NCBI RefSeq assembly: GCF_000761155.1
Contig: NZ_CP009533.1
Span: forward strand, 4,081,001 to 4,145,000
Source of the DNA: Pseudomonas rhizosphaerae
GTDB taxonomy: Bacteria > Pseudomonadota > Gammaproteobacteria > Pseudomonadales > Pseudomonadaceae
DNA: 64,000 bases
Reading direction: 5' to 3'
Shown: positions 54,621 through 64,000 of the stretch, piece after piece
Numbering within the stretch: the first letter of the stretch is position 1
Layout: each line of letters opens with the position of its first letter
Translations under genes and position numbers: made by a program
The notes under the pieces: generated by a model
Seen by the model: the letters and a program-made list of their open reading frames with translations, nothing else
Told to the model about the DNA's origin: nothing
Databases searched by the model: none

Positions 54621-55310
54621 ATGCTTCAGCATTTGCCTACGGAACAGGGTTTGCGCGCCGAGCAGGATCTGCTGGGCAGTGTCTGCAGGGGTGAGCAGGC
54701 GTGGGGCCTGCTGTTCTGGTGCCCCACCGACCGCACCCTGGTCATGCCGCGACGCATGAGCCGCCTCGAGGGCTTCGAACAGGCCAGCCTGGCATCGGCC
54801 GCCAGCGGCTGGCCGGTGTTGCTGCGCGAGACCGGCGGCGAACCGGTGCCACAATCGCCATCGACCATCAACGTCGCCCTGGTGTATGTCGCCCCGCAGC
54901 ATGAAGGCGATCAGCACCGTATCGAAACGGCCTACCGCCGGCTGTGCCAGCCCTTGCTCGATGCCCTCGAACGACTCGGTGGCAGCGCGTCGTTGGGTGA
55001 AATAGAAGGGGCCTTCTGCGACGGCCGCTTCAACGTCAATCTCGACGGGCGCAAATGGGTGGGCACGGCGCAACGCTGGCGCCAGGGCCTGAGCGGTACG
55101 CGCCCAGTGGTATTGGTGCACGGGGCGATGTTGATGGAGGATGAGCGCGAAGCCATGGCGGCCACCGTCAATCTGTTCAATCAACGGTGCGGTCTGGAAG
55201 ACCGGGTCAAGGCCGCCAGCCATATCGCGCTGCACGAGCGCCACCCTGCTCCAGACCTGATCGACGAGCTGTACGCTGTCTATACTCGGATGCTGACGGC
55301 CCTGGTCTGA
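54621..55310 (+). CDS. Lipoate-protein ligase A-like / octanoyltransferase-fold protein
   Basis: The 229-residue protein has the biotin/lipoate protein ligase fold: an early conserved Arg-rich region (TLVMPRRMSRLEGFEQA), a central VNVDL-like strand region, and the motif NVNLDGRKWVGTAQRW, which holds the lysine contacting the acyl-adenylate. It is shorter than full LplA and lacks the C-terminal accessory domain, so it may be an amidotransferase/octanoyltransferase-like protein. The true substrate is unknown. It sits between trpC and crp. Confidence 0.72.
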   Translation: MLQHLPTEQGLRAEQDLLGSVCRGEQAWGLLFWCPTDRTLVMPRRMSRLEGFEQASLASAASGWPVLLRETGGEPVPQSPSTINVALVYVAPQHEGDQHRIETAYRRLCQPLLDALERLGGSASLGEIEGAFCDGRFNVNLDGRKWVGTAQRWRQGLSGTRPVVLVHGAMLMEDEREAMAATVNLFNQRCGLEDRVKAASHIALHERHPAPDLIDELYAVYTRMLTALV

Positions 55311-55320
55311 ACCCTCGCTG

Positions 55321-55959
55321 TCAGCGCGTGCCGAACACCACCATGGTCTTGCCTTTCACATGGACCACGCTGCGTTCTTCCAGATCCTTGAGCACGCGGC
55401 CGACCATCTCCCGGGAGCAGCCCACGATCCGGCCGATTTCCTGACGGGTGATCTTGATCTGCATGCCGTCGGGATGGGTCATGGCGTCGGGCTGCTTGCA
55501 CAGATCGAGCAGGCACCGAGCCACCCGTCCGGTCACGTCGAAGAACGCCAGGTCGCCGACCTTGCGCGTCGTGTCGCGCAGGCGCTGCGCCATCTGCCCA
55601 CCCACGGCGTAGAGCATGTCCGGGTCCTGTTGGGCCAACTCGCGAAACGCGGAATAGCTGATCTGCACGACTTCGCATTCGGTCTTGGCGCGCACCCGCG
55701 CATTATGTGGCTGCGTGCCGCTGGCTGACTGAAACAGCCCCAGCTCACCGAAGAAATCGCCGGCATTAAGGTAGGCAATTACCAACTCCCGACCTTCCTC
55801 CGCTTCGATCACCACCGTCGCCGAGCCTTTGAGAATCAGCGAAAGCGTGTCATCCCGCGCACCGGCGGCGATCAAGGTGGTCTTGGCGGCAAACCGATAA
55901 CGCTGACCCTGCGCGAGCAGCTTTTCGAGGTTCTTGATCTTGTGCGCGGCAGCGGTCAT
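55321..55959 (-). CDS. crp: cAMP-responsive regulator Crp/Vfr
   Basis: The 212-residue CRP-family regulator has a cyclic nucleotide-binding domain (1-125, with LNAGDFFGELGLF and the phosphate-binding Arg/Ser region ARVRAKTECEV) and a C-terminal HTH (TRQEIGRIVGCSREMVGRVL). The DNA-binding half is typical of Pseudomonas Vfr/Crp, and the N-terminal half diverges somewhat as in P. putida Crp. It is divergent from osmC and converges with the lipoate-ligase-like gene (10 bp between stops). Confidence 0.94.
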   Translation of the reverse strand: MTAAAHKIKNLEKLLAQGQRYRFAAKTTLIAAGARDDTLSLILKGSATVVIEAEEGRELVIAYLNAGDFFGELGLFQSASGTQPHNARVRAKTECEVVQISYSAFRELAQQDPDMLYAVGGQMAQRLRDTTRKVGDLAFFDVTGRVARCLLDLCKQPDAMTHPDGMQIKITRQEIGRIVGCSREMVGRVLKDLEERSVVHVKGKTMVVFGTR

Positions 55960-56160
55960 GGCTTGGTTCCGGAAAGGGCAATCGATCTTGCATAGATCAC
56001 GGCGATACGCCAGTACATTGGCGTCAGCTTATCAGACACCTAGTGGGGTCACACGCCATTTAGACTGCCGGACTTGCGATTCGAGCGCCAGGGTCTCGCG
56101 AATTGTTACAGGTGGGCTGTGTTAAGCTCACCCGCTTTATGAACACGGGAGTCCGGAAAG

Positions 56161-56583
56161 ATGAAGGCGCGTATTCAGTGGGCCGGCGAGGCCATGTTTC
56201 TGGGCGAATCGGGCAGCGGCCATGTCGTGGTCATGGACGGACCTCCCGAAAGCGGCGGTCGCAACCTGGGCGTGCGCCCGATGGAAATGCTGCTGCTGGG
56301 CCTGGGTGGCTGCAGCAACTATGACGTCGTCAGCATTCTCAAGAAATCGCGCCAACCCATCGAAAGCTGCGAAGCCTTCCTGGAAGCCGAACGCGCCACC
56401 GAAGACCCCAAGGTCTTCACCAAGATCCACCTGCACTTCGTGGTCAAGGGCCGCGGTTTGAAAGAAGCCCAGGTCAAACGTGCAGTGGAACTGTCGGCCG
56501 AGAAGTATTGCTCCGCATCCATCATGCTGGGTCGCGCTGGCGTGGACATCACCCATGACTACGAAATCGTCGAACTGGGCTGA
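56161..56583 (+). CDS. OsmC family protein
   Basis: The 140-residue protein belongs to the OsmC/Ohr-like peroxidase family. It has MEMLLLGLGGCSNYDVVSIL with the first reactive Cys, and the second Cys is in AEKYCSASIML. These thiol-peroxidases reduce organic hydroperoxides; this clade (YhfA-like) has no settled substrate. Divergent from crp with about 200 bp between the starts. Confidence 0.9.
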   Translation: MKARIQWAGEAMFLGESGSGHVVVMDGPPESGGRNLGVRPMEMLLLGLGGCSNYDVVSILKKSRQPIESCEAFLEAERATEDPKVFTKIHLHFVVKGRGLKEAQVKRAVELSAEKYCSASIMLGRAGVDITHDYEIVELG

Positions 56584-56643
56584 CTTCAAGAACAAATGAA
56601 AAGGGCGCTCATCGAGCGCCCCTGTCCTACCTGCCGCACACTT

Positions 56644-57291
56644 TCAAATGCGGTAGGTGCTCTTGGTCATGACCTTGGCCAGCAAACTCATGCCAAAGCG
56701 CAGCGGTGCCGGAAACCGCGCCCCGCCAGCGTCAAGCGCCGATTCGGCATGGGCTTGTTCATCACTGCGCATCTGCGCCAGGATCGCCCGCGACTTGGCG
56801 TCCTCGGCAGGCAGCTGCAGCAGGTGTTCGTCCAGGTGCTTGACCACCTGGTGCTCGGTCGCCGCCACGAAGCCCAGGCTCACTCGGTCGCTGATGATGC
56901 CTGCCGCCGCACCGATGCCGAACGACATCCCGTAGAACAGCGGATTGAGCACGCTGGTGTGGCTGCCCAATTGCCGAATGCGCTGTTCGCACCAGGCCAG
57001 GTGGTCCACTTCCTCTTCTGCCGCATGCTCCATGGCCTTGCGCACCTGAGGCAGCTTCGCGGTCAGCGCCTGGCCCTGGTACAGCGCCTGCGCGCAGACC
57101 TCGCCGGTGTGGTTGATGCGCATCAGCCCAGCCACGTGCCGGCTCTGTTGCTTGTCCATCGTCACCTCGGGCTGGACCACGGCTGGCGACGGTCGCGACG
57201 GATGACCGCTGAACGGCAGCAGGGTGCGCATGGCCGTGTCGGCCTGCAGCAGCAATCGATCGATGGGCGAGTAGTGACGCTGGGTTGCCAT
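56644..57291 (-). CDS. coq7: 2-nonaprenyl-3-methyl-6-methoxy-1,4-benzoquinol hydroxylase Coq7
   Basis: This 215-residue di-iron hydroxylase carries out a late step of ubiquinone synthesis. The start at 57291 lies behind GGAGGTG; an upstream in-frame ATG is rejected. Iron-ligand motifs are [28 protein letters not shown] and [11 protein letters not shown], plus [13 protein letters not shown]. The protein contains an N-terminal ~50-residue stretch before the ferritin-like bundle, as in other pseudomonads. Confidence 0.95.
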   Translation of the reverse strand: MATQRHYSPIDRLLLQADTAMRTLLPFSGHPSRPSPAVVQPEVTMDKQQSRHVAGLMRINHTGEVCAQALYQGQALTAKLPQVRKAMEHAAEEEVDHLAWCEQRIRQLGSHTSVLNPLFYGMSFGIGAAAGIISDRVSLGFVAATEHQVVKHLDEHLLQLPAEDAKSRAILAQMRSDEQAHAESALDAGGARFPAPLRFGMSLLAKVMTKSTYRI

Positions 57292-57369
57292 GGGGCACCT
57301 CCGTTGAAAACCTGGCCTGCATGTTGGCGTACAAGCACGGCGCCTGGCCATGTCTTGCACGAAGATCGC

Positions 57370-57708
57370 TTAACCGGGCGGCCAGTTCATCTGGCGCTGC
57401 CCCAGCACATGCATGTGTATGTGGTAGACGGTCTGACCGCCCAGTTCGTTGCAGTTCATGACCACCCGGAAGCCTTCCTCGCAACCCAGCTCCTTGGCCA
57501 GCCGCTGGGCGGTGAACAGGATATGTCCAGCCAGGCCCTTGTCGTCTTCGGTCAAGTCATTGAGCGTGCGGATGGCTTTTTTCGGGATGACCAGAAAATG
57601 CACCGGCGCCTGTGGCGCGATATCGTGGAAGGCCAGTACCTGGTCGTCCTCGTAGATGATCCTGGCCGGAATCTCCCGGTTGATGATCTTGGTAAACAAA
57701 GTATCCAC
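57370..57708 (-). CDS. HIT-family nucleotide-binding protein (HinT-like)
   Basis: The 112-residue protein starts at GTG (MDTLFTKIINREIPARI). The histidine triad is HIHMHVLG. HinT-type proteins hydrolyse adenosine phosphoramidates, but the physiological substrate is rarely known. It lies between coq7 and an SDR gene, all on the minus strand. Confidence 0.93.
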   Translation of the reverse strand: MDTLFTKIINREIPARIIYEDDQVLAFHDIAPQAPVHFLVIPKKAIRTLNDLTEDDKGLAGHILFTAQRLAKELGCEEGFRVVMNCNELGGQTVYHIHMHVLGQRQMNWPPG

Positions 57709-57777
57709 AATGCATCTCCATGGCAGTCGAAGGTTCAGTGTACTGAGGCTTGTGCCCAGCGCCCAGCCTTGCGGGCC

Positions 57778-58551
57778 TCAATGAGGGGCAAAGGCTTTGT
57801 TGACCCGTCCGCTCACGATGCGCGTCAGCCAGCGCGAACCTACGCGCGCCGCCCTGGCCAGCCACGCATTGCGCCGTCCGGGCACGATCACCGCACGATT
57901 GCGGTCCAGCGCCCGCACCGTGTGCAGCGCCACCTGCTCGGCATCCAGCACCAGGGAGCTGTCCGTCAGGCGCGGAATCCGCCGCTGGCTCGAGCGTACC
58001 GGCCCGGGGCACAGCACCGAAACCTTGACCCCGGTCTGCTTGAGTTCCTCGCGCAGCCCTTCGGAAAAATGCAGCACGTAGGCCTTGCTGGCTGCATAGC
58101 TGCTCATCCACGGGCCGGGCTGGAACGCGGCCAACGAGGCAACGTTGAGAATCTGCCCGCCACCCTGCACGGCCATGGCATTACCCAGGGCGTGACAGAG
58201 GCGGGTGAGGGCCAGAATGTTCAGTTCGATAAGGTCTTGTTCCTGGCTCCAGTCCTGGGCCAGGAAGTGTCCATAGGAGCGCACGGCCGCGCAGTTCACC
58301 AACAGGTCGATCTGGCGTTCGCTCTCTTCCAGTTCGAGCAGGAAGCCCGACAAGCGCAGGGGTTCGCCCAGGTCGCAGGCCCGAAACAATACTTCCACAC
58401 CAAAGCGCTGGGTCAATTCAGCGGCAATGATTTCCAACTGGTCACGCTGGCGCGCCACCAGAAGCAGGCTGCGGCCACGCCTGGCCAGGGCTTCGGCCAT
58501 GGCCAGGCCCAGGCCTGCCGACGCGCCTGTGATCATGGCATAACGGGTCAT
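57778..58551 (-). CDS. Short-chain dehydrogenase/reductase
   Basis: The 257-residue Rossmann-fold protein has the cofactor motif TGASAGLGLAMA, the NCAA-type motif (LLVNCAAVRSY), and the catalytic YAASK motif with the Ser in LNVASLAAF. The start at 58551 follows GGAG; earlier in-frame ATGs exist. Substrate unknown. The basic C-terminal tail is typical of the DltE/YqjQ-like subgroup. Confidence 0.88.
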   Translation of the reverse strand: MTRYAMITGASAGLGLAMAEALARRGRSLLLVARQRDQLEIIAAELTQRFGVEVLFRACDLGEPLRLSGFLLELEESERQIDLLVNCAAVRSYGHFLAQDWSQEQDLIELNILALTRLCHALGNAMAVQGGGQILNVASLAAFQPGPWMSSYAASKAYVLHFSEGLREELKQTGVKVSVLCPGPVRSSQRRIPRLTDSSLVLDAEQVALHTVRALDRNRAVIVPGRRNAWLARAARVGSRWLTRIVSGRVNKAFAPH

Positions 58552-58645
58552 CTCATTCTCCATACCCCCGCCAGGCAAGCTGGCGCGGTTTCATATGGAC
58601 AGTCTACAGGGCGCACCCGCTTTGAGCGCGCTGCGTGTGCAGGCC

Positions 58646-59071
58646 TCAGAACGGCTTGACCACCACCAGGATCACCACAGCCAGCAGGATCAGCACTGGA
58701 ATTTCGTTGAACCAGCGGTAGTACACATGGCTGCGTTTGTTCTCGCCACGTGCGAAGCGCTTCATCTGCGCGCCGCACACGTGATGGTAGCCGGTCAGCA
58801 ATATGACCAGGGTCAGCTTGGCATGCATCCACCCCTGGCTCATCCAGCCCGGCGACAGTGCAATCAGCCAGATACCGAAGACGAACGTGGCGATCATCGC
58901 CGGGGTCATGATGCCGCGGTAAAGCTTGCGCTCCATGACGGCAAAGCGTTCGCGGCTGACGGTGTCCTCGCTCTGCGCGTGGTAGACGAACAAGCGAGGC
59001 AGGTAGAACAACCCGGCAAACCAGCAGACAACGCTGACGATATGCAGAGCCTTGATCCATAGATAAAGCAT
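58646..59071 (-). CDS. hemJ: Protoporphyrinogen IX oxidase HemJ
   Basis: The 141-residue membrane protein has four to five hydrophobic segments and the conserved start MLYLWIKALHIVSVVCWFAG, with FYLPRLFVYH following. HemJ oxidises protoporphyrinogen IX in heme synthesis. The start at 59071 replaces a longer in-frame opening at 59131. It was long annotated as CopD-like in databases. Divergent from argC. Confidence 0.9.
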   Translation of the reverse strand: MLYLWIKALHIVSVVCWFAGLFYLPRLFVYHAQSEDTVSRERFAVMERKLYRGIMTPAMIATFVFGIWLIALSPGWMSQGWMHAKLTLVILLTGYHHVCGAQMKRFARGENKRSHVYYRWFNEIPVLILLAVVILVVVKPF

Positions 59072-59205
59072 TTTCGGTCTTCTCAGGTTCACGGTAGCGT
59101 CGATAGTAGAGTCTGTCGGCGTTCGCGTCATCTCAACGGTTGTGACTCAAGCCCCAGGCCCCTATCATCGAAGGCTTTCCAGTCGCATCGTGAAGAGGGC
59201 AGTGT

Positions 59206-60240
59206 ATGGTCAAGGTCGGTATCGTCGGCGGCACGGGTTACACCGGAGTCGAACTGCTACGTCTGCTGGCGCAGCATCCGCAGGCGCAGGTAGAGGTCAT
59301 CACCTCCCGATCCGAGGCTGGCCTGCCGGTTGCCGACCTGTACCCCAACCTGCGCGGTCACTACGACGGCCTGGCGTTCAGCGTCCCGGACATCAAGACC
59401 CTGGGTGCCTGCGACGTAGTGTTCTTCGCCACGCCCCACGGTGTCGCCCACGCCCTGGCCGGCGAGCTGCTGGCGGCGGGTACCAAGGTCATCGACCTGT
59501 CCGCCGACTTCCGCCTGCAGGATGCCGATGAATGGGCCAAGTGGTACGGTCAGCCGCACGGTGCGCCCGAGCTGCTGGCCGATGCCGTCTATGGCTTGCC
59601 CGAGGTCAACCGCGAGCAGATCCGCCAGGCGCGCCTGATCGCCGTGCCAGGCTGCTATCCGACGGCCACCCAGCTGGGCTTCCTGCCGCTGCTCGAGGCT
59701 GGACTGGCCGACAACACGCGTCTGATCGCCGACTGCAAGTCGGGCGTCAGTGGCGCGGGTCGCGGCGCCAGCGTAGGTTCACTGTTCTGCGAAGCTGGCG
59801 AAAGCATGAAGGCCTATGCGGTCAAGGGGCACCGTCACCTTCCCGAAATCACCCAAGGCCTGCGTCGCGCCGCCGGTGGCGAGGTGGGTCTGACCTTCGT
59901 CCCCCACCTCACGCCCATGATCCGCGGCATCCACTCCACACTGTATGCCACGGTCGTCGACAAAACGGTCGATCTGCAGGCCCTGTATGAAGCGCGCTAC
60001 GCCGATGAACCCTTCGTCGACGTCATGCCGGCCGGCAGCCACCCCGAAACCCGCAGCGTGCGCGGCGCCAACGTCTGCCGCATCGCCGTGCACCGCCCCC
60101 AGGGTGGCGACCTGGTGGTCGTGCTTTCGGTCATCGACAACCTGGTCAAAGGCGCGTCGGGCCAAGCCGTGCAGAACATGAACATCCTGTTCGGTCTGGA
60201 CGAACGCTTCGGTCTGTCCCACGCCGGCATGCTGCCCTGA
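59206..60240 (+). CDS. argC: N-acetyl-gamma-glutamyl-phosphate reductase ArgC
   Basis: The 344-residue NADPH-dependent enzyme makes N-acetylglutamate semialdehyde for arginine synthesis. Motifs are [28 protein letters not shown], and the active-site Cys in [11 protein letters not shown]; a second conserved region is KGHRHLPEI. It is monocistronic and ends in a strong terminator. Confidence 0.97.
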   Translation: MVKVGIVGGTGYTGVELLRLLAQHPQAQVEVITSRSEAGLPVADLYPNLRGHYDGLAFSVPDIKTLGACDVVFFATPHGVAHALAGELLAAGTKVIDLSADFRLQDADEWAKWYGQPHGAPELLADAVYGLPEVNREQIRQARLIAVPGCYPTATQLGFLPLLEAGLADNTRLIADCKSGVSGAGRGASVGSLFCEAGESMKAYAVKGHRHLPEITQGLRRAAGGEVGLTFVPHLTPMIRGIHSTLYATVVDKTVDLQALYEARYADEPFVDVMPAGSHPETRSVRGANVCRIAVHRPQGGDLVVVLSVIDNLVKGASGQAVQNMNILFGLDERFGLSHAGMLP

Positions 60241-60260
60241 CCATTTCCGCAGCATCGCCC

Positions 60261-60283
60261 AGAGGCCCGCATTGCGGGCCTCT
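60261..60283 (+). terminator. Rho-independent terminator after argC
   Basis: A 10-bp perfect stem AGAGGCCCGC/GCGGGCCTCT around ATT is followed by TTGCTTT. Confidence 0.85.
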
Positions 60284-60381
60284 TTGCTTTAGCCACTGGC
60301 TAATTCTTGACCATTTTCGTAGGAGAAGAGGATAATGCCGCCATTGAGCATTATGACGGCGTACGCCGGGAGAACTTCTAC

Positions 60382-60732
60382 ATGAGCGTCGAATCCTTTA
60401 CCCCCATGGCTTTGCAATTCACCCAAGGGGCTGCCATCAAGGTCAAGACCCTGGTCGATGAAGAGGGTAACGATCGCCTCAAGCTGCGCGTCTTCGTCAC
60501 CGGCGGCGGCTGCTCGGGCTTCCAGTATGGCTTCACCTTCGATGAAGACGTTGCCGAAGACGACACCATCGTCGAGCGCGAAGGCGTCAGCCTGGTGGTC
60601 GATCCCATGAGCTTCCAATACCTGGCCGGCGCACAGGTCGATTACCAGGAAGGTCTGGAAGGTTCGCGGTTCGTCATCAACAACCCCAACGCCAGTACCA
60701 CCTGCGGCTGCGGTCAGTCCTTCTCGATCTGA
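60382..60732 (+). CDS. erpA: Iron-sulfur insertion protein ErpA (A-type carrier)
   Basis: The 116-residue A-type carrier delivers Fe-S clusters to apoproteins. The start at 60382 follows GGGAG; an in-frame opening at 60307 is less likely. The three ligand cysteines are in [12 protein letters not shown] and [12 protein letters not shown]-type carriers in the genus are essential or important for IspG/H maturation. Confidence 0.95.
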   Translation: MSVESFTPMALQFTQGAAIKVKTLVDEEGNDRLKLRVFVTGGGCSGFQYGFTFDEDVAEDDTIVEREGVSLVVDPMSFQYLAGAQVDYQEGLEGSRFVINNPNASTTCGCGQSFSI

Positions 60733-60746
60733 CCAACCGTCCATGA

Positions 60747-60774
60747 AAAACGCCGTGCAAATGCACGGCGTTTT
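60747..60774. terminator. Bidirectional terminator between erpA and anmK
   Basis: Stem AAAACGCCGTGC/GCACGGCGTTTT (12 bp) around AAAT has A on one side and T on the other, so it works for both convergent genes. Confidence 0.88.
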
Positions 60775-60792
60775 CATTTCAGGTTTCACGTT

Positions 60793-61887
<1,095 letters not shown>

Positions 61888-63351
61888 TCAGCGCTTGCTC
61901 GCCAGCAGGGTCGTACGCTCCACATCCATCTTCGCCATCAATGGCTGGCTCAGCTGGTTGAAGCGCTGTTTCTCGGCCTTGGCAATCGGATCGGCCATCG
62001 GCAACTTCTGACCCAGTGGATCGACGTGTACACCGTTGACCTGGAACTCGTAGTGCAAGTGCGGCCCGGTGGACAGGCCGGTGGTGCCGATATAGCCAAT
62101 CACCTGACCCTGCTTGACGCTGCCGCCGGTCTTGATGCCTTTGGCGAAGCCCTGCATGTGCCCGTACAGCGTGGTGTAGCTGTTGCCGTGCTGGATGATG
62201 ACGGTGTTGCCGTAGCCGCCACGACGACCGGCCAGGGTGACCTTGCCATCACCGGCAGCCTTGATCGGCGTACCGCGCGGCGCTGCATAGTCCACGCCTT
62301 TGTGCGCGCGGATCTTGTTCAGGATCGGGTGCTTGCGGCCCATCGAAAACCGCGAGCTGATGCGGGCGAAATCCACCGGTGTGCGGATGAACGCCTTGCG
62401 CATGCTGTTGCCATCGGCCGTGTAGTAATTGCTGTTGCCCTGCTTGTTGGTATAGCGAACTGCGGTATAGGTCTTGCCGCGGTTGGTGAAGCGCGCGGCA
62501 AGGATGCCGCCGGTACCGATCACCTTGCCATTGAGTACGCGCTGCTCGTAGATGATGTCGAACTCGTCGCCCTGGCGGATATCCTGGGCGAAGTCCACGT
62601 CGTAGCCAAAGATGCTGGCCATGTCCATGGTCTGGCTGTGCGACAGCCCTGCGCGTGCCGCGGACTGCGACAAGGAGTTCTTGATGACGCCATGTGCATA
62701 GGCCTCACGTGTGACCGGCTTGCTGGTTTCACGCTCGAAGGCAAAGCCAGTGCTGGCCTTGGTCAGCCTGATCGTATCCAGATCGCTGACCTTGCTGTGC
62801 AGGCTGAGCAATTCGCCTTCCGGCGACAGCTCGAATTCCAGCAGTTGCCCGCGCTTGAGCTGGGTGAACTGCTTGGCCTTCTTGTCGCTGCCTACCACTT
62901 CAGCCACGGTCGAAGCGGGCAGGCCCACTTTCTCGAACAGGGTGGAAAGCGTATCGCCTTTGGCTACCACAACCTGGCGATGCCCAGGCTCTTTCTTGGC
63001 AGCAGCGACTTCCTTGGCAGTGGTTACTTCCTTGGTGGCTGCGATCGGGGTTGCAGGCGTCACCGTTGGCTGTGCGGCTTGCTCAATGTCTGTCGAGGCG
63101 GAGGTTTCGATTTGGGCGAAAGGAGCGGGGGCAGCCTGTTCGGCGACTGGAGCGATGGGAGCGTCCTGTTCGGCGTCCTTGAGCTGCTCCATGGGGGCCG
63201 GCATGTCGAGGCTCGTGGTGGTGCGTTTTGCTTCTACGTCGCTGGAAGGAAACACCAGCAAGGCAAGGCTGAGGAGGGCGGCTATGCCGCTGGCAGCCAC
63301 GAGGTGGCTCTTCGGATAAAGCGGCGGCGCTTTAGGCGGTTGCTTGGTCAT
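61888..63351 (-). CDS. M23 family metallopeptidase (murein endopeptidase, MepM-like)
   Basis: The 487-residue protein starts at MTKQPPKAPPLYPKSH, with one N-terminal membrane anchor (about 16-36). A long Ala/Thr/Glu-rich periplasmic linker is followed by a LysM/OapA-like domain (HRQVVVAKGDTLSTLFEKVG at about 120-165). The C-terminal lytic M23 domain has metal ligands in HKGVDYAAPRGTP and GPHLHYEFQ. It probably cleaves peptidoglycan cross-links during growth. No clear ribosome binding site precedes the ATG. Divergent from tyrS. Confidence 0.92.
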   Translation of the reverse strand: MTKQPPKAPPLYPKSHLVAASGIAALLSLALLVFPSSDVEAKRTTTSLDMPAPMEQLKDAEQDAPIAPVAEQAAPAPFAQIETSASTDIEQAAQPTVTPATPIAATKEVTTAKEVAAAKKEPGHRQVVVAKGDTLSTLFEKVGLPASTVAEVVGSDKKAKQFTQLKRGQLLEFELSPEGELLSLHSKVSDLDTIRLTKASTGFAFERETSKPVTREAYAHGVIKNSLSQSAARAGLSHSQTMDMASIFGYDVDFAQDIRQGDEFDIIYEQRVLNGKVIGTGGILAARFTNRGKTYTAVRYTNKQGNSNYYTADGNSMRKAFIRTPVDFARISSRFSMGRKHPILNKIRAHKGVDYAAPRGTPIKAAGDGKVTLAGRRGGYGNTVIIQHGNSYTTLYGHMQGFAKGIKTGGSVKQGQVIGYIGTTGLSTGPHLHYEFQVNGVHVDPLGQKLPMADPIAKAEKQRFNQLSQPLMAKMDVERTTLLASKR

Positions 63352-63561
63352 AGGTGATTTTTTGACTTTTAAAGATGGAAAGATGAGATGAATGACATGA
63401 TGAAGATGAAATAACTGTATAAAATATAACCAAAACCCCTCCAAAGCAAGCTCGCAGACGTTTGCTTGGCGCCAATGAGTCACATCTGTGCTCGCGCCTT
63501 GTATTTGACCCGTGATCTTGTATCGTTGGCCCCTTTGAATCTGAGCGTTGTAGGACCCTAT
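63352..63561. other. M23 peptidase/tyrS divergent intergenic region
   Basis: This 210-bp AT-rich stretch contains AT-rich runs near 63360-63430 (TATAAAATATAAC at 63417-63429) that may hold -10 elements for both divergent genes. No gene is seen. Confidence 0.45.
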
Positions 63562-64000
63562 ATGAAGTCTGTTGAAGAGCAGCTGGCGCTGATCAAGCGC
63601 GGCACTGAAGAGGTGCTGGTCGAATCCGAACTGGTCGAGAAGCTCAAGCGCGGTCAGCCTCTGCGTATCAAGGCAGGCTTCGATCCCACCGCTCCGGATC
63701 TGCACCTGGGTCATACCGTGCTGATCAACAAGCTGCGGCAGTTCCAGGAACTGGGTCACCAGGTCATCTTCCTTATAGGCGACTTCACCGGCTCCATCGG
63801 TGACCCCAGCGGCAAAAGCGCCACGCGCCCACCACTGACCCGCGAGCAAGTGCTCGAGAATGCCGAGACCTACAAGGCTCAGGTATTCAAGATCCTCGAT
63901 CCGGCCAAAACCGAAGTGGCGTTCAATTCGACCTGGATGGACGTCCTCAGTCCTGCCGACTTCATTCGCCTGGCTTCGCAGTACACCGTGGCGCGCATGC
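63562..64000 (+). CDS. tyrS: Tyrosyl-tRNA synthetase TyrS, 3' end outside window
   Basis: The first 146 residues are visible from ATG 63562 (TAGGA upstream). This class I synthetase shows the HIGH-like motif [11 protein letters not shown] and [12 protein letters not shown], then [13 protein letters not shown], typical of the TyrS branch that is common in pseudomonads. It charges tRNA-Tyr. The C-terminal anticodon-binding and S4 domains lie beyond the window. Confidence 0.95.
   Translation, partial: MKSVEEQLALIKRGTEEVLVESELVEKLKRGQPLRIKAGFDPTAPDLHLGHTVLINKLRQFQELGHQVIFLIGDFTGSIGDPSGKSATRPPLTREQVLENAETYKAQVFKILDPAKTEVAFNSTWMDVLSPADFIRLASQYTVARM

Noticed and set aside
56100..56160. A Crp box (TGTGTTAAGCTCAC) upstream of osmC
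   Set aside because: The half-sites are one base too close for the TGTGA-N6-TCACA consensus.
56596..58659. A 687-codon plus-strand frame
   Set aside because: It overlaps coq7, the HIT gene and the SDR gene on the other strand, all with clear motifs; it is a shadow.

Overview
The window is a high-G+C gammaproteobacterial chromosome, almost certainly Pseudomonas and probably close to the P. putida group. The gene order rmcA-like/rpoD/dnaG/rpsU/tsaD/plsY/folB/folK/cca, then prkA-yeaH-spoVR, glpE-apaH-apaG-rsmA-pdxA-surA-lptD, amgK-murU, an agt-type transporter, rpe-gph-trpE, trpGDC, crp, coq7, hemJ, argC, erpA, anmK and tyrS is a Pseudomonas core backbone. The species is inferred from recalled gene order and protein motifs, not from a search.

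Positions 1-3662 hold a truncated membrane-protein gene, a hipBA toxin-antitoxin pair with a dyad operator, and a NERD-domain nuclease-like gene. Positions 3663-13226 are a compact integrated element at the 3' half of a CAU-anticodon tRNA gene. It is bounded by a 76-bp imperfect direct repeat (74/76 identical), of which 48 bp are identical and cover the tRNA from its anticodon loop to its CCA end. The element is visibly AT-richer than its flanks. Besides its ends it contains one giant gene, a 1.2-kb IS3-family insertion sequence, and the first 11 codons of a phage-type integrase cut off by that insertion.

The giant gene (about 2,497 residues) is the most remarkable object here. It fuses a DnaG-like primase core (CHC2 zinc finger plus TOPRIM), a reverse transcriptase with a YVDD active site, a roughly 900-residue unassigned middle, and a C-terminal nitrilase-like domain with a visible Glu and Cys of the catalytic triad. 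An RT joined to a C-terminal nitrilase is the layout of DRT1-type anti-phage systems. The added primase module suggests a protein that could make its own primer for cDNA synthesis. The host dnaG lies 7 kb away in the same window and allows direct motif-by-motif comparison.

From 13272 onward the content is ordinary core genome. It includes a c-di-GMP GGDEF/EAL protein; the macromolecular-synthesis genes rpsU, dnaG and rpoD; folate, lipid and tRNA maturation genes; the stress-related prkA-yeaH-spoVR operon; outer-membrane assembly genes surA and lptD in one run with pdxA, rsmA, apaG, apaH and glpE; peptidoglycan recycling genes amgK, murU and, further on, anmK; a two-component system next to a polyamine/4-aminobutyrate-type ABC transporter; tryptophan biosynthesis; a Crp/Vfr regulator; and heme, ubiquinone, arginine and Fe-S genes. 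The window ends inside tyrS.
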